DNA of 64,000 bases from Diaporthe sp. PMI_573. Its lineage: Eukaryota; Ascomycota; Sordariomycetes; Diaporthales; Diaporthaceae. The position numbers and the translations under genes were made by a program. The DNA is taken from NCBI GenBank assembly GCA_021399435.1, contig JAJTUP010000002.1, forward strand, positions 248,001 to 312,000, given 5' to 3'. The notes beneath the pieces were generated by a model. It was not told the origin of the DNA. It was given only the letters and a program-made list of their open reading frames with translations, and did not search any database. Positions 44,024-55,812 of this stretch are shown piece after piece (position 1 is the first letter of the stretch; the number at the start of each line of letters is the position of its first letter).

Positions 44024-45409
44024 TCAATCCCCATTCGTCAGGACAAAAGACTCAAAAGTCTGACCCGGGCCGACCTCCCCCAGCTCGCCCTCGTCGACCC
44101 GCACGACCTCGCTCCACCCCCTGACCAACGCGCGCCAGTAGCACGCCTCGGCAGCAGGGCTGAAATACCCCCCGCCCGCGAACAATCCGCGCTGCCGCCG
44201 CGCGATACCCTCCGCCACGTCCGGGTTGCCCTCCAACCATCCGATAACGTCGTCCAGGTCCGACCAGTCGGGCTTCACGAACACGATGTTGGCCTCCTCG
44301 GCGCCATAGCCCTGTCCCCAAGACCTGCTCGTTATTGGGCTCTCCGCCGGCCACGATCCCTCCAGCCCGGGCAGGGCGCTCGAGAACACCGGCCTCACCA
44401 GGTGCGTGGCGTGCTGCATCCAGCCGATGGGCGGCGTGATGACGACGCTCGCGCACAGCTGCAGGAACTGGAACCGCCCGCTGTACGTGACGCCCTCCGT
44501 GTGCAGGATGTACCTGTACCTGCAGAAGTCCTCGATCGGGATGCTGTTGCTGGCCGTCCTCTCGCCCTTGCCGTCGCTGCCGCCGGGGCCGTCCCACGCC
44601 AGGGCCTCGACGTCCGCCCAGGGCTTGTCCTTGGCCGCCGCGAGGAGGTTGGCCCGCAGCCGCGGGTTGTGCACGCTGTTGAACCACGTCGTGCCGCGCC
44701 AGACCGCCTTGGGGATCTTGGACGCGAAGGTCGGGTGGAGCTTGGTCTCGATCTGCGCGATGGCCTCTGCCGCCCTGCCCATGGACCCGATGAAGGGGAG
44801 CTTCCACGCCCAGAAGGAGAAGTGCGGCATCAGGAACGTCCGCGCGTTGGCGTTGCCGTCGTCGAAGCCCGGCCGGGAGTTTGGGTCCGCCTGTCTCGAG
44901 TATGCCCATGCCGTACCGAAGGGCTGGTCCTGGAAGTTGAGCGCGAAGACCGTGTCTGGGACGGGCTCGGACGGTGGCGCGGTCAACAGGGCGCGGTGGA
45001 TCTGGTGCAGTGATGCGGTGCGGGAGTTGAGCATCTCTGCTGAGAGCTCATTTTTCCGCTGAGACTTGAGTACATGCAGCTGTCCATCTTTGATACGTCC
45101 TAATACCGGTGCTGTTTTCGGAGCGAGGGTGAAAGGGCCCTGTGAGACGACATCTTCGATAGACCAGGTCAGGTTTGGGAATGCGGCCTCACATTGTGAG
45201 ACTGTAAGGGAAAGGTTATTTAGAAGCTCTGGAGGATGAAGCCCTGCGATAGAGTCCGGGTTGGTGGCGGAGGGGGTCTCATGCTGGCTCTTTCCGGGCA
45301 CTTGGCCAGCCAAGAAGAGGCAGTAGATGATCAGGACGAGCCCTGCGCAGCAGAGGATGTCTCGCATCCTTCGCCGCTGCCTCGGCACGATGGTCTTGCC
45401 GCCGATCAT
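44024..45409 (-). CDS. Glycosyltransferase family 90 (CAP10-type) protein
   Basis: An intronless frame of 461 residues. A type II membrane anchor lies at about 17-35 (ILCCAGLVLIIYCLFLAG) after a basic N-terminus, fitting a Golgi lumenal enzyme. The GT90 blocks are FASKIPKAVWRGTTWFNS, NSIPIEDFCRYRYILHTEGVTYSGRFQFLQLC and SVVITPPIGWMQH. Fungal GT90 proteins include the capsule-associated CAP10 and xylosyl or glucosyl transferases. The donor and acceptor sugars are not predictable here. The gene is very GC-rich, which produces long false frames on the other strand. Confidence 0.9.
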   Translation of the reverse strand: MIGGKTIVPRQRRRMRDILCCAGLVLIIYCLFLAGQVPGKSQHETPSATNPDSIAGLHPPELLNNLSLTVSQCEAAFPNLTWSIEDVVSQGPFTLAPKTAPVLGRIKDGQLHVLKSQRKNELSAEMLNSRTASLHQIHRALLTAPPSEPVPDTVFALNFQDQPFGTAWAYSRQADPNSRPGFDDGNANARTFLMPHFSFWAWKLPFIGSMGRAAEAIAQIETKLHPTFASKIPKAVWRGTTWFNSVHNPRLRANLLAAAKDKPWADVEALAWDGPGGSDGKGERTASNSIPIEDFCRYRYILHTEGVTYSGRFQFLQLCASVVITPPIGWMQHATHLVRPVFSSALPGLEGSWPAESPITSRSWGQGYGAEEANIVFVKPDWSDLDDVIGWLEGNPDVAEGIARRQRGLFAGGGYFSPAAEACYWRALVRGWSEVVRVDEGELGEVGPGQTFESFVLTNGD

Positions 45410-45955
45410 GGCGTGCTGCTCTCACATTCTGGCAAAATAAACGCGGTAGCTGATCATCTCCTGTTTAAGCACGTTATATGCAGTAAGGAAGAAGGATCAG
45501 AAGTGTCATGTTCAGTGGCCTACATTCATGAAGTTGAGGTTGAGGTCACCTGGCATTTGGTGTTGCGGGGAACTAACCCCTGAAATTGACTCGGCGGGTG
45601 GTGCTCCGGGAGTGCTGCAGGGAACATGCATTCCAAGTTCGCAACTCACGCCGCGGTTGTTTTGACAGGCGTAACAACCAGACTGCGAGTGCCTATTTTA
45701 ACGCGACTCACAATATCTTTCAGTTGTGCTGGGTTGCATGCGAACAATGTGATCTGCTCTCACAGAGTTCTCGTCCATGGGAACAAAAGCGCCAGAATGA
45801 ACGGGGTCCACAGGGCATGATTCAACCTCCCAAGTTATGAACGGCCGATCATCTTACATGACCACGCGGCTCAACCGTGTCTGTCAGGTGAATGAAGCTC
45901 TCAAGCTTAAGTCCCGTGGATTCCGGGATGTGCGTGACCCTCTTGTTACCGACAT
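45410..45955. other. Intergenic region
   Basis: A 546 bp gap carrying the GT90 promoter and the AFG1-like 3' region. Nothing else is seen. Confidence 0.5.
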
Positions 45956-47968
45956 TCAGTCACGCCTGCCGTTCTTGAGTTCATCTACGCGTAACCTGGA
46001 GAGTCCCGCTGGCTCTTCCAAGTCCACCGAGGGACCCCAAGCAACATCGCCCGGTGTCTTGCTCTGTGCCGAGTAGCTCATGTCCAACGGTTTCGTTGGT
46101 TCTTTGCTCTCCCAGTGTCGCGCCTCCGGGGGCACAGGTGACCACCAGGCATCCGGGGGTCCAAGACGGCCATGCCAGGATGCACTGCACAGTTCCCACA
46201 GCCGGCTCGCCGCTCGTTTGTACGCGAAGCGCTCGTCCTCGCCTGTGAATGCGGATATGTTCACGAAGTCGACCTTCTGTCCGAGGATACCGAAATCTGA
46301 GTCTATCTCGGCATGGATACTGGCGGTTTTGTTTGCAGATGAAGACGGACCCTCGTTGTAGCTGGAAATATTTGGTCTGAATGGGGCCGCAGAGTCTTGG
46401 TAGACTTCGGAGATGGTTTCGGAATAAGTCGCGTCCTCGTGTTCCCCTTCTTCGGTGGTGATGGTTGTTTTCGTATTGGAGGAGGAACGGGTTATTGTAG
46501 TCAGTCCGGCTTTTGAGGACTTGCGCCGATTTTGCTCAGGGAAGAAGAGGTTATCGGGACCAACTTCAGCCCTAATAAGAACCTTGCAGCGAGCCTCGTA
46601 CAGCGCATCCAGGAGTGTAATGAAGCGGCGTGCTTCGTTTTTCATGGTCACCGGCAGCACGGGCACCTTGTCGATGATCCACGTGTGATAGTTCGAGGCC
46701 AATGTAACATAATCAGCCGGCCCAAACTTGTGTACCAATTCATCGAAATCCCAGTGCGTAAAGCCTTGGTATTGTCTGGGAACATTGACCAGCCTCCCGT
46801 ACACAACCAAAGTCGTCGGCTCCCAGGGTATCGATGAGAGAAGCGGATTGTTGACAGTCTCAAGCACCATCTGGTCCCAACTTTGGGGGCTGTCTACCGT
46901 GAGTGCGTATTTTCGTGGTGTTGTCGAGTCACCCATATTGTCACGGACGAGCAGGAGGTTGGAGTCTGGATTTTCCAAAGCGGAGTGGGAAGCTGTTGAT
47001 GCTGGCGCCGTGGCTGCTTTCAGTTGCAGACCAAGGTGCTCTTGCATATCTCGGCGCCGCCAGTCCTGGGCACCCTCCATATGCCAAAAGTCGCATCTCG
47101 CCTTCAAGACCTCCAGGAAGGCTGCGAAATCGCTCGTGCTCCCAAATAGCTCTCCCTTTTGCTTCTTAGCGCCCATGCCAAAAACACTGCGGACCAGACC
47201 ACCCGTGGGCGGGGGCGGTGATCCATATGTACCCGTAGCCTTTTCGAGCTCGTCTGGCATACGATTAGACGAGGCAACCAGCACGCCACCAAGCTGAAAG
47301 AATGCAATAAACAAGTTGCTGAGAATCTTTGCAGCAGCTCTATCCGGGAGCTGAAATTCGTCTTAAAACAGAATGGGCGAGGTTTCTATCATCTCCTTGG
47401 CCATCCACAGCACCGACCACCCCTGGTCTTCGCGAGCAATGTTGGGGCGTGAAGTTCGGAAGTGTTCAAGCCTTGAGAATGCATAAAGCATAAATGTGTT
47501 GAAGTGCCAGCGGCGCTTGCGGCTGGTGGGCAGACCGTCTGCCAGGAGATCTAACAGCATCGACTTCCCAGTGCCGACCTCGCCCGAGAGGAACAGCCCT
47601 GTGGGGGAGTCGATATCAATGGCAGCCTCATGGCTCGTCAGAATACGTGTTAAGGAAAGACTGTCTCGTGGGCCCTCGGTCGATCTGAAGAACTTGGCGA
47701 AAAGAGGGTTGCGCCTGATAGGATGGCTTCTGACTGCGAGCTGGTCCGTCTCCTTTTCCCTGGCACCTCCGATAGACTCGGTAATCTGGCGGAGCTTTGT
47801 CCGATACTCTGTGGACGGCTGGTAGTCTTTCAATCGAAGATAGAGCTTTTGAAGGTGATGAGCAAGGCGGTGCTGCGCAGGGTCCGGGTGAAAAGTACCG
47901 GTTGCAAGAAGGGCGTTGTACTTCACCAGGGGGTCGGTGATGGTCACAGCCGTTCCGAGGCGCTTCAT
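45956..47968 (-). pseudogene. AFG1/LACE1-type mitochondrial AAA ATPase with an in-frame stop in Walker B
   Basis: One frame runs from the ATG at 47966-47968 to the stop at 45956 (670 codons plus stop) but has a TAA at 47363-47365, codon 202. Family blocks are well kept: VTITDPLVKYNALL, HPIRRNPLFAKFF and Walker A GEVGTGKS at about 129-136. RRWHFNTFMLYAF and LWMAKEMIETSPILF then lead to the stop, immediately followed by DEFQLPDRAAAKILSNLF and VASSNRMPDELEKATG. The family has Leu at the stop position (SPILFLDEFQ), so Walker B itself is cut. AFG1 helps degrade or extract mitochondrially encoded respiratory subunits. No intron can skip the codon: the only GT-AG pair spanning it is 18 bases apart. 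It is either a young null allele, an assembly error, or recoding. A presequence exon may lie upstream. Confidence 0.85.
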
Positions 47969-49269
47969 TATCTCCAGTGTGTATGGTGAAACATGTGAAC
48001 AAAGATACTCGACGAGAAAGCAATGAAATAAGAAATCTATAAGTCTCTAGGCTTTTGATACTGCAATCGTCCACCTGCAAAACCTGGGGTTCATTGATAC
48101 AAACTGGGTTGGCTGCCAGTCTACATGGAGACATTGGGTACGATGTCGGAGGTGATGATGCAGTTGACTCGGCACTGAGTCGACACTATCTGGGGATATC
48201 AGCCACAGGTGAGGCTCTGCAGGCCAAATGATGTCACACGTTAGCCTCGATCCCAGGGCCACGGGAAAGACAAGACCTTCAGCATCGCACGGTCAGGACA
48301 AGGGACAGTGCGGTCTTGGCATGAAAGTGGCGGGAATTGTTGTTGATTTGAATGCGGCCGACCTCGAGACAAGTCACAATAGGCTTTGGATACGCGTGTT
48401 GTGAAAATTGTTGCTGGCGAGCTTCGAAGTGGCTTTGTTTCATCGAGCTCTGCCAGCTCCAACTCCAGCTTCAGCTACCAGCAAACAGCTGCATTGGAAG
48501 GCGGCTCGCGTGGTTCGCAAGCTCCAGGGAAAAGAGTGAGGGAAAGTGGGGCCGCTCACCCCTGCAACGGCCTGGGTGAGTGACTTGGTTACCCAGGGAT
48601 GCTCTACGTTTCAAGTCTAGCGTTGTGGAAACGAGGCAAAAGCTGACTGCGAGCCAGGGAGCACGGTCCAGTAGTAACGGGCGATTTTTTGAACCCAGGT
48701 CAACACGGCCCAATCACCTCTGCCTGCCGTGCAGCTCTGTTGCCCATCAGAACCATCGGCACCACCCAAACTGCCACACCGGACGCAAGACAAGTGCCTG
48801 GCCTGCAGGGCAAGCTCGAGGTTGTCCCCCTTGTTGTTTGGCTCTGACCCTTACCTGGCCTGGCATCCTGGGGCCAGAGTGCCAGAGTGCCAGACAACAA
48901 CTTTTGGTGGTGAGCCATCTGCAGCGTCGATTCTGCCGGTCCATCCAACCAAGAATTTACACAACATCCCTCGCCCACGCGGCCCCCCGTCCTACCATCC
49001 TCGCCTGCATCAGCACCCTCGTCGCCCTGCACGCACGCACGCAGCGATCCATAGACCCCCTCACCGTCATGGAATAGGCCACTGCATCCATCACATCTGC
49101 ATCGAGTTTGCCATCACACGCGCCCTCTCCTCATCTCAACCCTGCTTGGCGACACTTCCTCCATCAGCGCGACCGCCTCGACCGACAGACTCCGGCCGTC
49201 CGGTACTCCACGACCCGTAATACACTTCCTCCCGTCGCCTGCCGTCGCCTGCCGTCGCCTACCGTCGCC
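47969..49269. other. Divergent promoter region between AFG1-like and NUP133 genes
   Basis: 1.3 kb with only short frames. Near 49233-49268 the ten-base unit gtcgcctgcc is repeated almost perfectly just before the NUP133 start. Confidence 0.5.
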
Positions 49270-52200
49270 ATGTTCTCGCCGAACCAAACCACACAGAGTG
49301 GCCCCGCCATGGCCACACGAAGCCGACGGAGACAACGCCCTGCTAGCTCCGACAACAGCCTTACACAACAGCCCAAGGCTAAGCGGCAACGTCGTCCTCT
49401 GACCGAATCCACCTATGTCAATCCGGACCCCAAGAATGCGCAGCCCACCGAGATGCTCGAGGTCAAGAACGACAAGGTCGCAAGACTGCCCTCCCATCCT
49501 GATGGTATTGAAAATGCTCAGGCCCTGACGACCAAGTCCATGCGACGAGAGGTTGCTGTCAGGCCGAAGAAGCACAAGCAGGCTGAGAGGACAAGCAAGA
49601 GCGATGGCAGCGTTGAACTGGTGCGTCAAACCCAAAACATCATACGACCCTACCACGGCGAGTCCTAGGGGCGTCACGAGTTGGGCTCCCACTGACCTCG
49701 AGTCTCTAAATAGGCAAGATCTAGCGCGTACACTGTGAGCAAGCTGATAGCCCTGCCGGATAGAATCCGCGCAGACTCTACAGGTGGGTACCTTGGACCT
49801 CCATCAGCCATGTCTTCATACTGAGTAGTCGCGTTTAGGACGGCAACACGGTACCATCGACACTTCCCACGGCTACGGCCTATGCCTTACCCACACCCAC
49901 GCCATGGTCTGGCAATATGCTGGGTCCACGCCCTCGCCCGAGACATTCGCCTTCACGCTGCCATATCCCTCAAAACATGCCAACGAGCCTTTACCTCTTG
50001 GATCACTCGTTTCAGCGGGGACCTCTACTGAAGAGCCCGGGCTGGTAGTAGTGATGCCCGTCAGCGGCAAGGTCTCTTTCTGGGAGCACATTTCCAGCGC
50101 AGCGACTCTGGATTTTATCCGGCAACAACGGAACGGCGTCGAGGACACTGTACCGGGACTGTTTGGGGGAGAACACGTCGTGGATATCACAAAAGCCGAT
50201 ACCGCTGGATTCATCCTCACGCTGAGCAGTGGACGCTTGGCACACCTGAGCGTTCGAGACGGCCAGGGCAAGCCATCGATATCGATCCAATTTCTGCAGG
50301 CTACATGGGGTCAGTCGTCCGGAGCCTGGCCAAGTGTTTTTGGCAGCATTCGCAACGCAATCAAGTCGGCTGTTTCACGGAGTGATATCGCAGCTGTGAG
50401 GGTCAACCCCTCCACCAGACCTGGACCTAAGAACGTTGTGGCAGCAACCAAGGCCGGCAGGCTCCACGCGTGGAGAGTCCAGCGCGCCGGACATCACGAG
50501 ATCATCGCTAATATCGATGCACGTGATGCCATACTGACGGGTCTCCAATCAGTCCTTCCCACCATCCAGAGCAATGTGGACTTCGAGGTCGTCGACTTCA
50601 CGTACGTACCAAGAGGCATTGAGGCCAAGTACACTGATGCAAGCCGATTGAGCCAAGCTCTCACCGTCGACGATGACTCTGTCCAGCATCTGCTGCTCCT
50701 CGTGTCTCTCAGCAACAAGCGCCAGTCACAATACGCTCTTGTTGAAGTTGTTGTTCGGGATGAGACTCTGGATGTTGGGATGGTCAGAACCATCTCTTCA
50801 TACACGACCCCCGTCAATCCTTCCGCTACCGCGCGAACACGGCTCTGTCTGCCGAGACCTGGCCTGGTTGCCTTCATTGTATTTGACCGAGCCGTTGTGA
50901 TGGCATCGATAGCAGCGCCGCCCGAGACACCAGACTCGCAATTACAAGGGGAGAACCACATCCTGCCAGCCACTTATGAAGATGTGGTCGATCTGCGGAA
51001 TGAGGATTCACTCGAAATAGTTGGCTCAGGCGTGGAGGAGCCTCTGGGTCCAGGTCAGGAGCCTGAGGGCCCAAGGTCTCATCGCGTCAAGATTAAGAAC
51101 CCAACCGTGTTACTCATGATTCGTGGTGTTGGGGTTATTCGGGTCGCTCTCACAGACGTCGACAAGTTTGCCAGCGGAATGCCACCTGAGGTGACGGCGA
51201 GAAACAAGCTGGACCAGGCCGTCATTTTTGGACTCAAGGACGACAATCCATTAATCTTCGAGGGCCGGAGAGAGATGCCTTTCTCTGACGCGGAAATCGG
51301 CGAGGCGGCTTTGGATTTGTCAAACGATATCCTTGCCTCAAATACCTCGGTCCTCACAGCCCTCCCCGCTTCGATAGAGCTGAACCTACGACAGCGTGGC
51401 AGTTACCTTGACAAACTGATGTCTCACTTGAACGCGCAAAAAGTCAAGCTCGATCGCCGAACCAAGTGGCAACTGCTCTTCAACGCCGAGAAATTGAACA
51501 TGGCCCGAGAGCTGTGGAAACTACATGAGACATTCTTGGGCGAGAGGCCCGGCAATGACAGGAAGACTGTCGTCTCCGAAGTCATCGAATGCATCGCCGA
51601 GGAAGACAAGAAAAACCCTGACCGCCATGTTGGAGAGCTCGACCGGGCTCGTACATGGTTCGTCAACGACACTGGACGGATGGAGATCTTTGTGCCCTGG
51701 ACATACCAGATGATTAAGCACTATCACAAAGAGCATCTCGCCGATGATCCAGCCTTGACGCGTTTTCTTTACGAAGGCGTGCACGTCTTCTACCAAATTC
51801 TTCACGGAGCTCACCAGTATCGCCAACGCAATCTCCCTTTCTATGGCCTTGGAGGTGAGGATGTCAAGGACGGCATCCTGTCCAAGCAGGCCGACTACCT
51901 TGGCCTGCCTGAGTTCTGGACGTCAACTGCGTTTGTCACCAATAACCTGTTCCGCCTAAATTCACTCTGCCAAATGTGGCTTGATACGTACTACCCGCCT
52001 CAAACCGCCCCTGGGTCCCCGTCTACGAGCCTTATTGAGTCACTTCGGAACATGATGCCCAGTCTGGCAGATCAGCTCATCCTGACTTTGACCGAATCAA
52101 TTAGCTGGGCTGAACCAAACGGCGACGAAGAGGCTCTGGTATTCGCCGAGAAATGCAAGGCGATCTTGGCCGACCTGAGTGATCTGATTTTAAAGCTCAA

Positions 52201-53654
52201 AGATTACGGGCTTTGGGATGATGCGCTTCGACTTGCTGAGAGATACGTCAGTGTCAGAGCCCTTGCGGAATTAGTTGTCGGTCAAATCAAGGAGCTACGC
52301 AGCCAGGCTAAAGCGCGCGGTCTTGAAGCTCGGAAGGCTGTTGAGATCAACAGCAAACTGGAGGAGAAGAAGCGACTCTTCACCGATTACATGGACCGTT
52401 ACGGCGCAAGCTTCGCATTTGAAGCGTATGGACTCTTGCTTGCATATGGTGGCATCCAGACGGTGCTGGAATTTGCGGGCTCTGATAAGAAAGGCTTTGC
52501 CACCCAGTTCCTGAGGAACGACAGCCGCCTCGGCAAGATTTCTTGGATCAACGACATCGAGCGCGAACACGATCTCGATATTGCGGCCAAGACTCTCATC
52601 GGCGTGGGCCAGGCGGAAGAACAAGTGTGGAACAAGAAGATCGAGCTAAGCCTGGGCAAATTGACACTGCTGGCAGAGGGAGCTGGTGCTGAGGCTGAGG
52701 GCAACTCAGCCGTGGTTCGCAGCAAAGCAGCCAGGTGTGACAATCAGCTGGCGCAGGTTGAAAAGGATCTCGAGATTGTGCGCATCCAAGACCAGATCTA
52801 TCAGGTCCTAGTCCCGGCCTTCCAAGATGCTCTCGATGATGTTGCAGCCGTCGAGCTTGCCATGCAGACCTTCTCTCCCAAGATTCCGAAGAAGTATAAG
52901 GTGCTGTCGGATGATCTGCAGGAAGACCTCTTCCAGCTTGTCACTCACAAGGCCATGCAGCCGCTGAGTCTCATCAACCTGCTTACTCTGGTTCGAGTCG
53001 ACGAGTACGGTGTTGAGCCTGGTTTCTTGTTCTTCCGAGCCCTTCGACTAGCTGAACTTGGCATGAAGGGCAAGCAAAGGGAGGATGCCAAGAGGCTCAT
53101 CTGGAGGCGGTGCTACGTTCGCGACGACTGGACCAAGGTCAACTACACAGAGAACATGAGTGACCAAGCCGTGCTCAGCAAGCTGGTTGAGACGCAGCCC
53201 TACTGCACCATGGTTGCATGCCATCGGCACCGTAAGTTCCCCACCGAACGCTACCGCTTCGAAGTGGTCCATTTATTCGAGTTACTGACAAGTCTTCACA
53301 GAGCTCAAGCAAAGCGACAAAGAAACCGACTACATACTCTCCCCCGACGTCTGCCAGGGTGTCTACACGGATCCCAACGTCGAAGTCATTAGGTGGGATG
53401 ACGACGATCCGAGCCTGCTGGAGAAGCGTGCCGAGGCGATGCGGTGGGAGGACACGCAGTTGAAGAAGTACGTCGAGAAGAACCAGCTCTCACGCTGGGC
53501 CAAAGCGGCGTGGGAGTCGGCCAAGAGGGAGGTGATGGATGAGCTTGACGTTGCGACCGCGAGCGGCGCGAACGGGGGCCCCGTGGCACCGGTCAAGGTG
53601 AACGGGCAGGGCAACGGACACGTGGTCCAGAGCGTCGAGACGGATGATGAGTAG
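49270..53654 (+). CDS. NUP133: Nucleoporin NUP133, 4 exons
   Basis: Exons are 49270-49620, 49714-49783, 49839-53231 and 53302-53654, giving 1388 residues, the usual size for filamentous fungi. The basic N-terminal tail (MATRSRRRQRPASS, KAKRQRRPLTE) leads into the beta-propeller, opening SAYTVSKLIALPDRIRAD and continuing HAMVWQYAGSTPSPETFAF and GKVSFWEHISSAATLDFIRQQRNGVED. The C-terminal two-thirds are helical repeats (ADYLGLPEFWTS, LSKLVETQPYCTMVAC, SPDVCQGVYTDPNVEVIRW). NUP133 is in the Y-shaped NUP84 scaffold complex at both faces of the nuclear pore. The tail after residue 1330 is Ala/Gly-rich and poorly conserved. All introns are short with consensus or near-consensus borders. Confidence 0.93.
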
Positions 53655-55812
53655 AACTGGGTGATCATTCCGTGTGCTCCGTCGCCCCCAAGAGATGGAG
53701 CTTAGAGCCTTGGGTTTCGAGCTCCCCCGGGGTCTGGCTGAGGCTGCCTCCCCTTTCCCCTTTGTTTCTTCGATCATCATACAGACAGACACGCAGCTCG
53801 GGTACAAGGAGGTCCGGTCTGTTCTGCAGGCGTAACGTGGCTTGCTTGTCTTTCGTTTTATCCTTCTTGACTTATTTTCTTTTTACAAGGCCAAACAAAA
53901 AAAGGGGACAGGGCGGGCAAAGGGTCTGGGCAAATTAGGTGTACTACCGGTCCGTGTCTATATATCATTCATTCATTTGAATGTTTTTTTTTCCACAGTG
54001 CGCCCCTGACTTGGGCGGCGTTTGTTGGTAATTTTCCGGGAGACGGCGGATGTCGGAGTCAATAGCATAGCAAGAGCAGAACAGAACAGAACAGAACAGA
54101 ACAAACACAACCTTCATTGGGCGGTTAGACCCATCTAAGTTATTCAGACTCGTGTGGTCTTCGAACAGGATTTCACATTGTGACTCTGCTAATTGATTGT
54201 CATGGTTGATTTGGGAAACAGTTTGGTCTGTTGATAGGGGATTGTGGTGTCTCAGGACTATCCAGCTTAAGAATTATCGATCTTGGAGCTCTGCGTGTCC
54301 AGTACAGGTTACCTAGACTTGAATACTTGTCGTCTTAGCCATCATAGGACCTGAGTGGTGTCGCTGCGACGCCAAAGACTGGCTACAATATCAAACGTTC
54401 TTGATACCTGCATATTTATATACGAGCTTTACGCAGGTGTCCGCTCCAGAGCCTCAGTATCTTTGTGATGGATTCGTATAGCTCTAGGCACGGCGCTCGG
54501 CCTAAAGCATCTGCACAATCTACTTCCTGAGGGGTTGTGTAGTGTCCGGCTATAATTGCGTGCTTCCAAAATGAATTGTTAGAAGTCTCTGCCTCTTAGC
54601 AGTTAACTAAGTCAAGTGGATTTCTGTGATACAATGTCACTGTTTTCCTTTACTGTACTAGGCAGAAAACAAGCAAGCTATGCAGTTCAGCAGTAGCCTT
54701 TTTTCGAACCATTGTCTTTTCTTTTTTGTTCTTTGCTGGGCAGAAGGTAAGCAAATCATAAGAGTTCTGCAATGATATTTCAAACTTTTGAAAATGTGAC
54801 ATTATTATGATACAGCTGTCTTGATATCTTTCTAGGTATCTTAAGACCATGAGTCGAAGAAGCGGTCCAAGTGCACCGCTAATCCAAAGATGCTAATGTA
54901 AGAAAGCCCTCATCTACATTTCTAGAGCGGCTTACTGCCAAGGATTCATTTTGTAGAGGGATCGCGCCGAGACCGTTTTGGTTTTCGCCGTATGACTGAT
55001 TGGCCGACTATTAGTCTTGGGCTAATACTCGTGTCGACGGTCTATGGCGCCGCTGGAAGCTGGTCTCGCTAGCCTCGTCTGTGCGGCTGCCACAAGGCTG
55101 TCTATGTTTTCTGGGCTAAGTGCCACAATCGTATTCTGAACCTCCTGTTATCGGCATTGTTTTTTGACGCTGGGTTCTTTGAGCGTTTACTACTGTGTGA
55201 AGCGACCGCCTATACCTCGATAATAAGAGTGCGGATTGGAAAAGAAACCATTTACTGTTCAAGGGCGAGTACTTGGTGAGATGGGTTACCACTGGATCAC
55301 AAAATCATCGGACTGACGCTCAATCCGGAGCTCAAGTGTGTCAAATGTGTCATTGAGAATCTGTCTCAGTGGCCAGTTGACTTGCAAGAATCTCAAGATT
55401 GATCAGATAAAAGGCCCATCATGGCTGCTTCGCCTGATTTTTCTTCGAGGACCACCTTCTTACTTTTACTGTTACGTTGTTATTTACACTTGCAGAACAA
55501 TGCTCTTCACACCACTATGTACGTGGCTTGGCCGCCCTCCGGTGTAATGCTGGTGGGTTCTCACTCTACATCATGAACATGTTGGTAATTCAGACTATGA
55601 GTTTAGTTATACTGCTTTTTAACATCATCAAGGCCTGCACACTGACTATTCCATTATTGATCGAGCTCGACCACGCATTTAACACCATTTCTGATGCTCT
55701 TGCTCTCAGCGGGGAATGGGTAAGATAATATCAACCAGACATGCCCGATCGGACGCCTGTCATTAAGAATTCAGCCACCGCCCGGCGGGTCCACGACATA
55801 AGAGACGTAACA
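53655..55812. other. Intergenic region, 2.2 kb
   Basis: It holds the convergent 3' ends of NUP133 and the F-box-like gene. The stretch is moderately AT-rich with poly-T and poly-A runs. The frame at 55477-55728 contains a hydrophobic segment but has no family resemblance and I do not call it. Confidence 0.5.
54077..54101. repeat. 5 bp tandem repeat (cagaa)x5
   Basis: Five perfect copies of cagaa about 420 bp after the NUP133 stop. Confidence 0.9.

Noticed and set aside
43922..45013. Plus-strand 363-codon frame opposite the GT90 gene
   Set aside because: It is an antisense shadow in very GC-rich DNA. Its product is low complexity and Arg/Pro-rich, while the minus frame has clear GT90 blocks.
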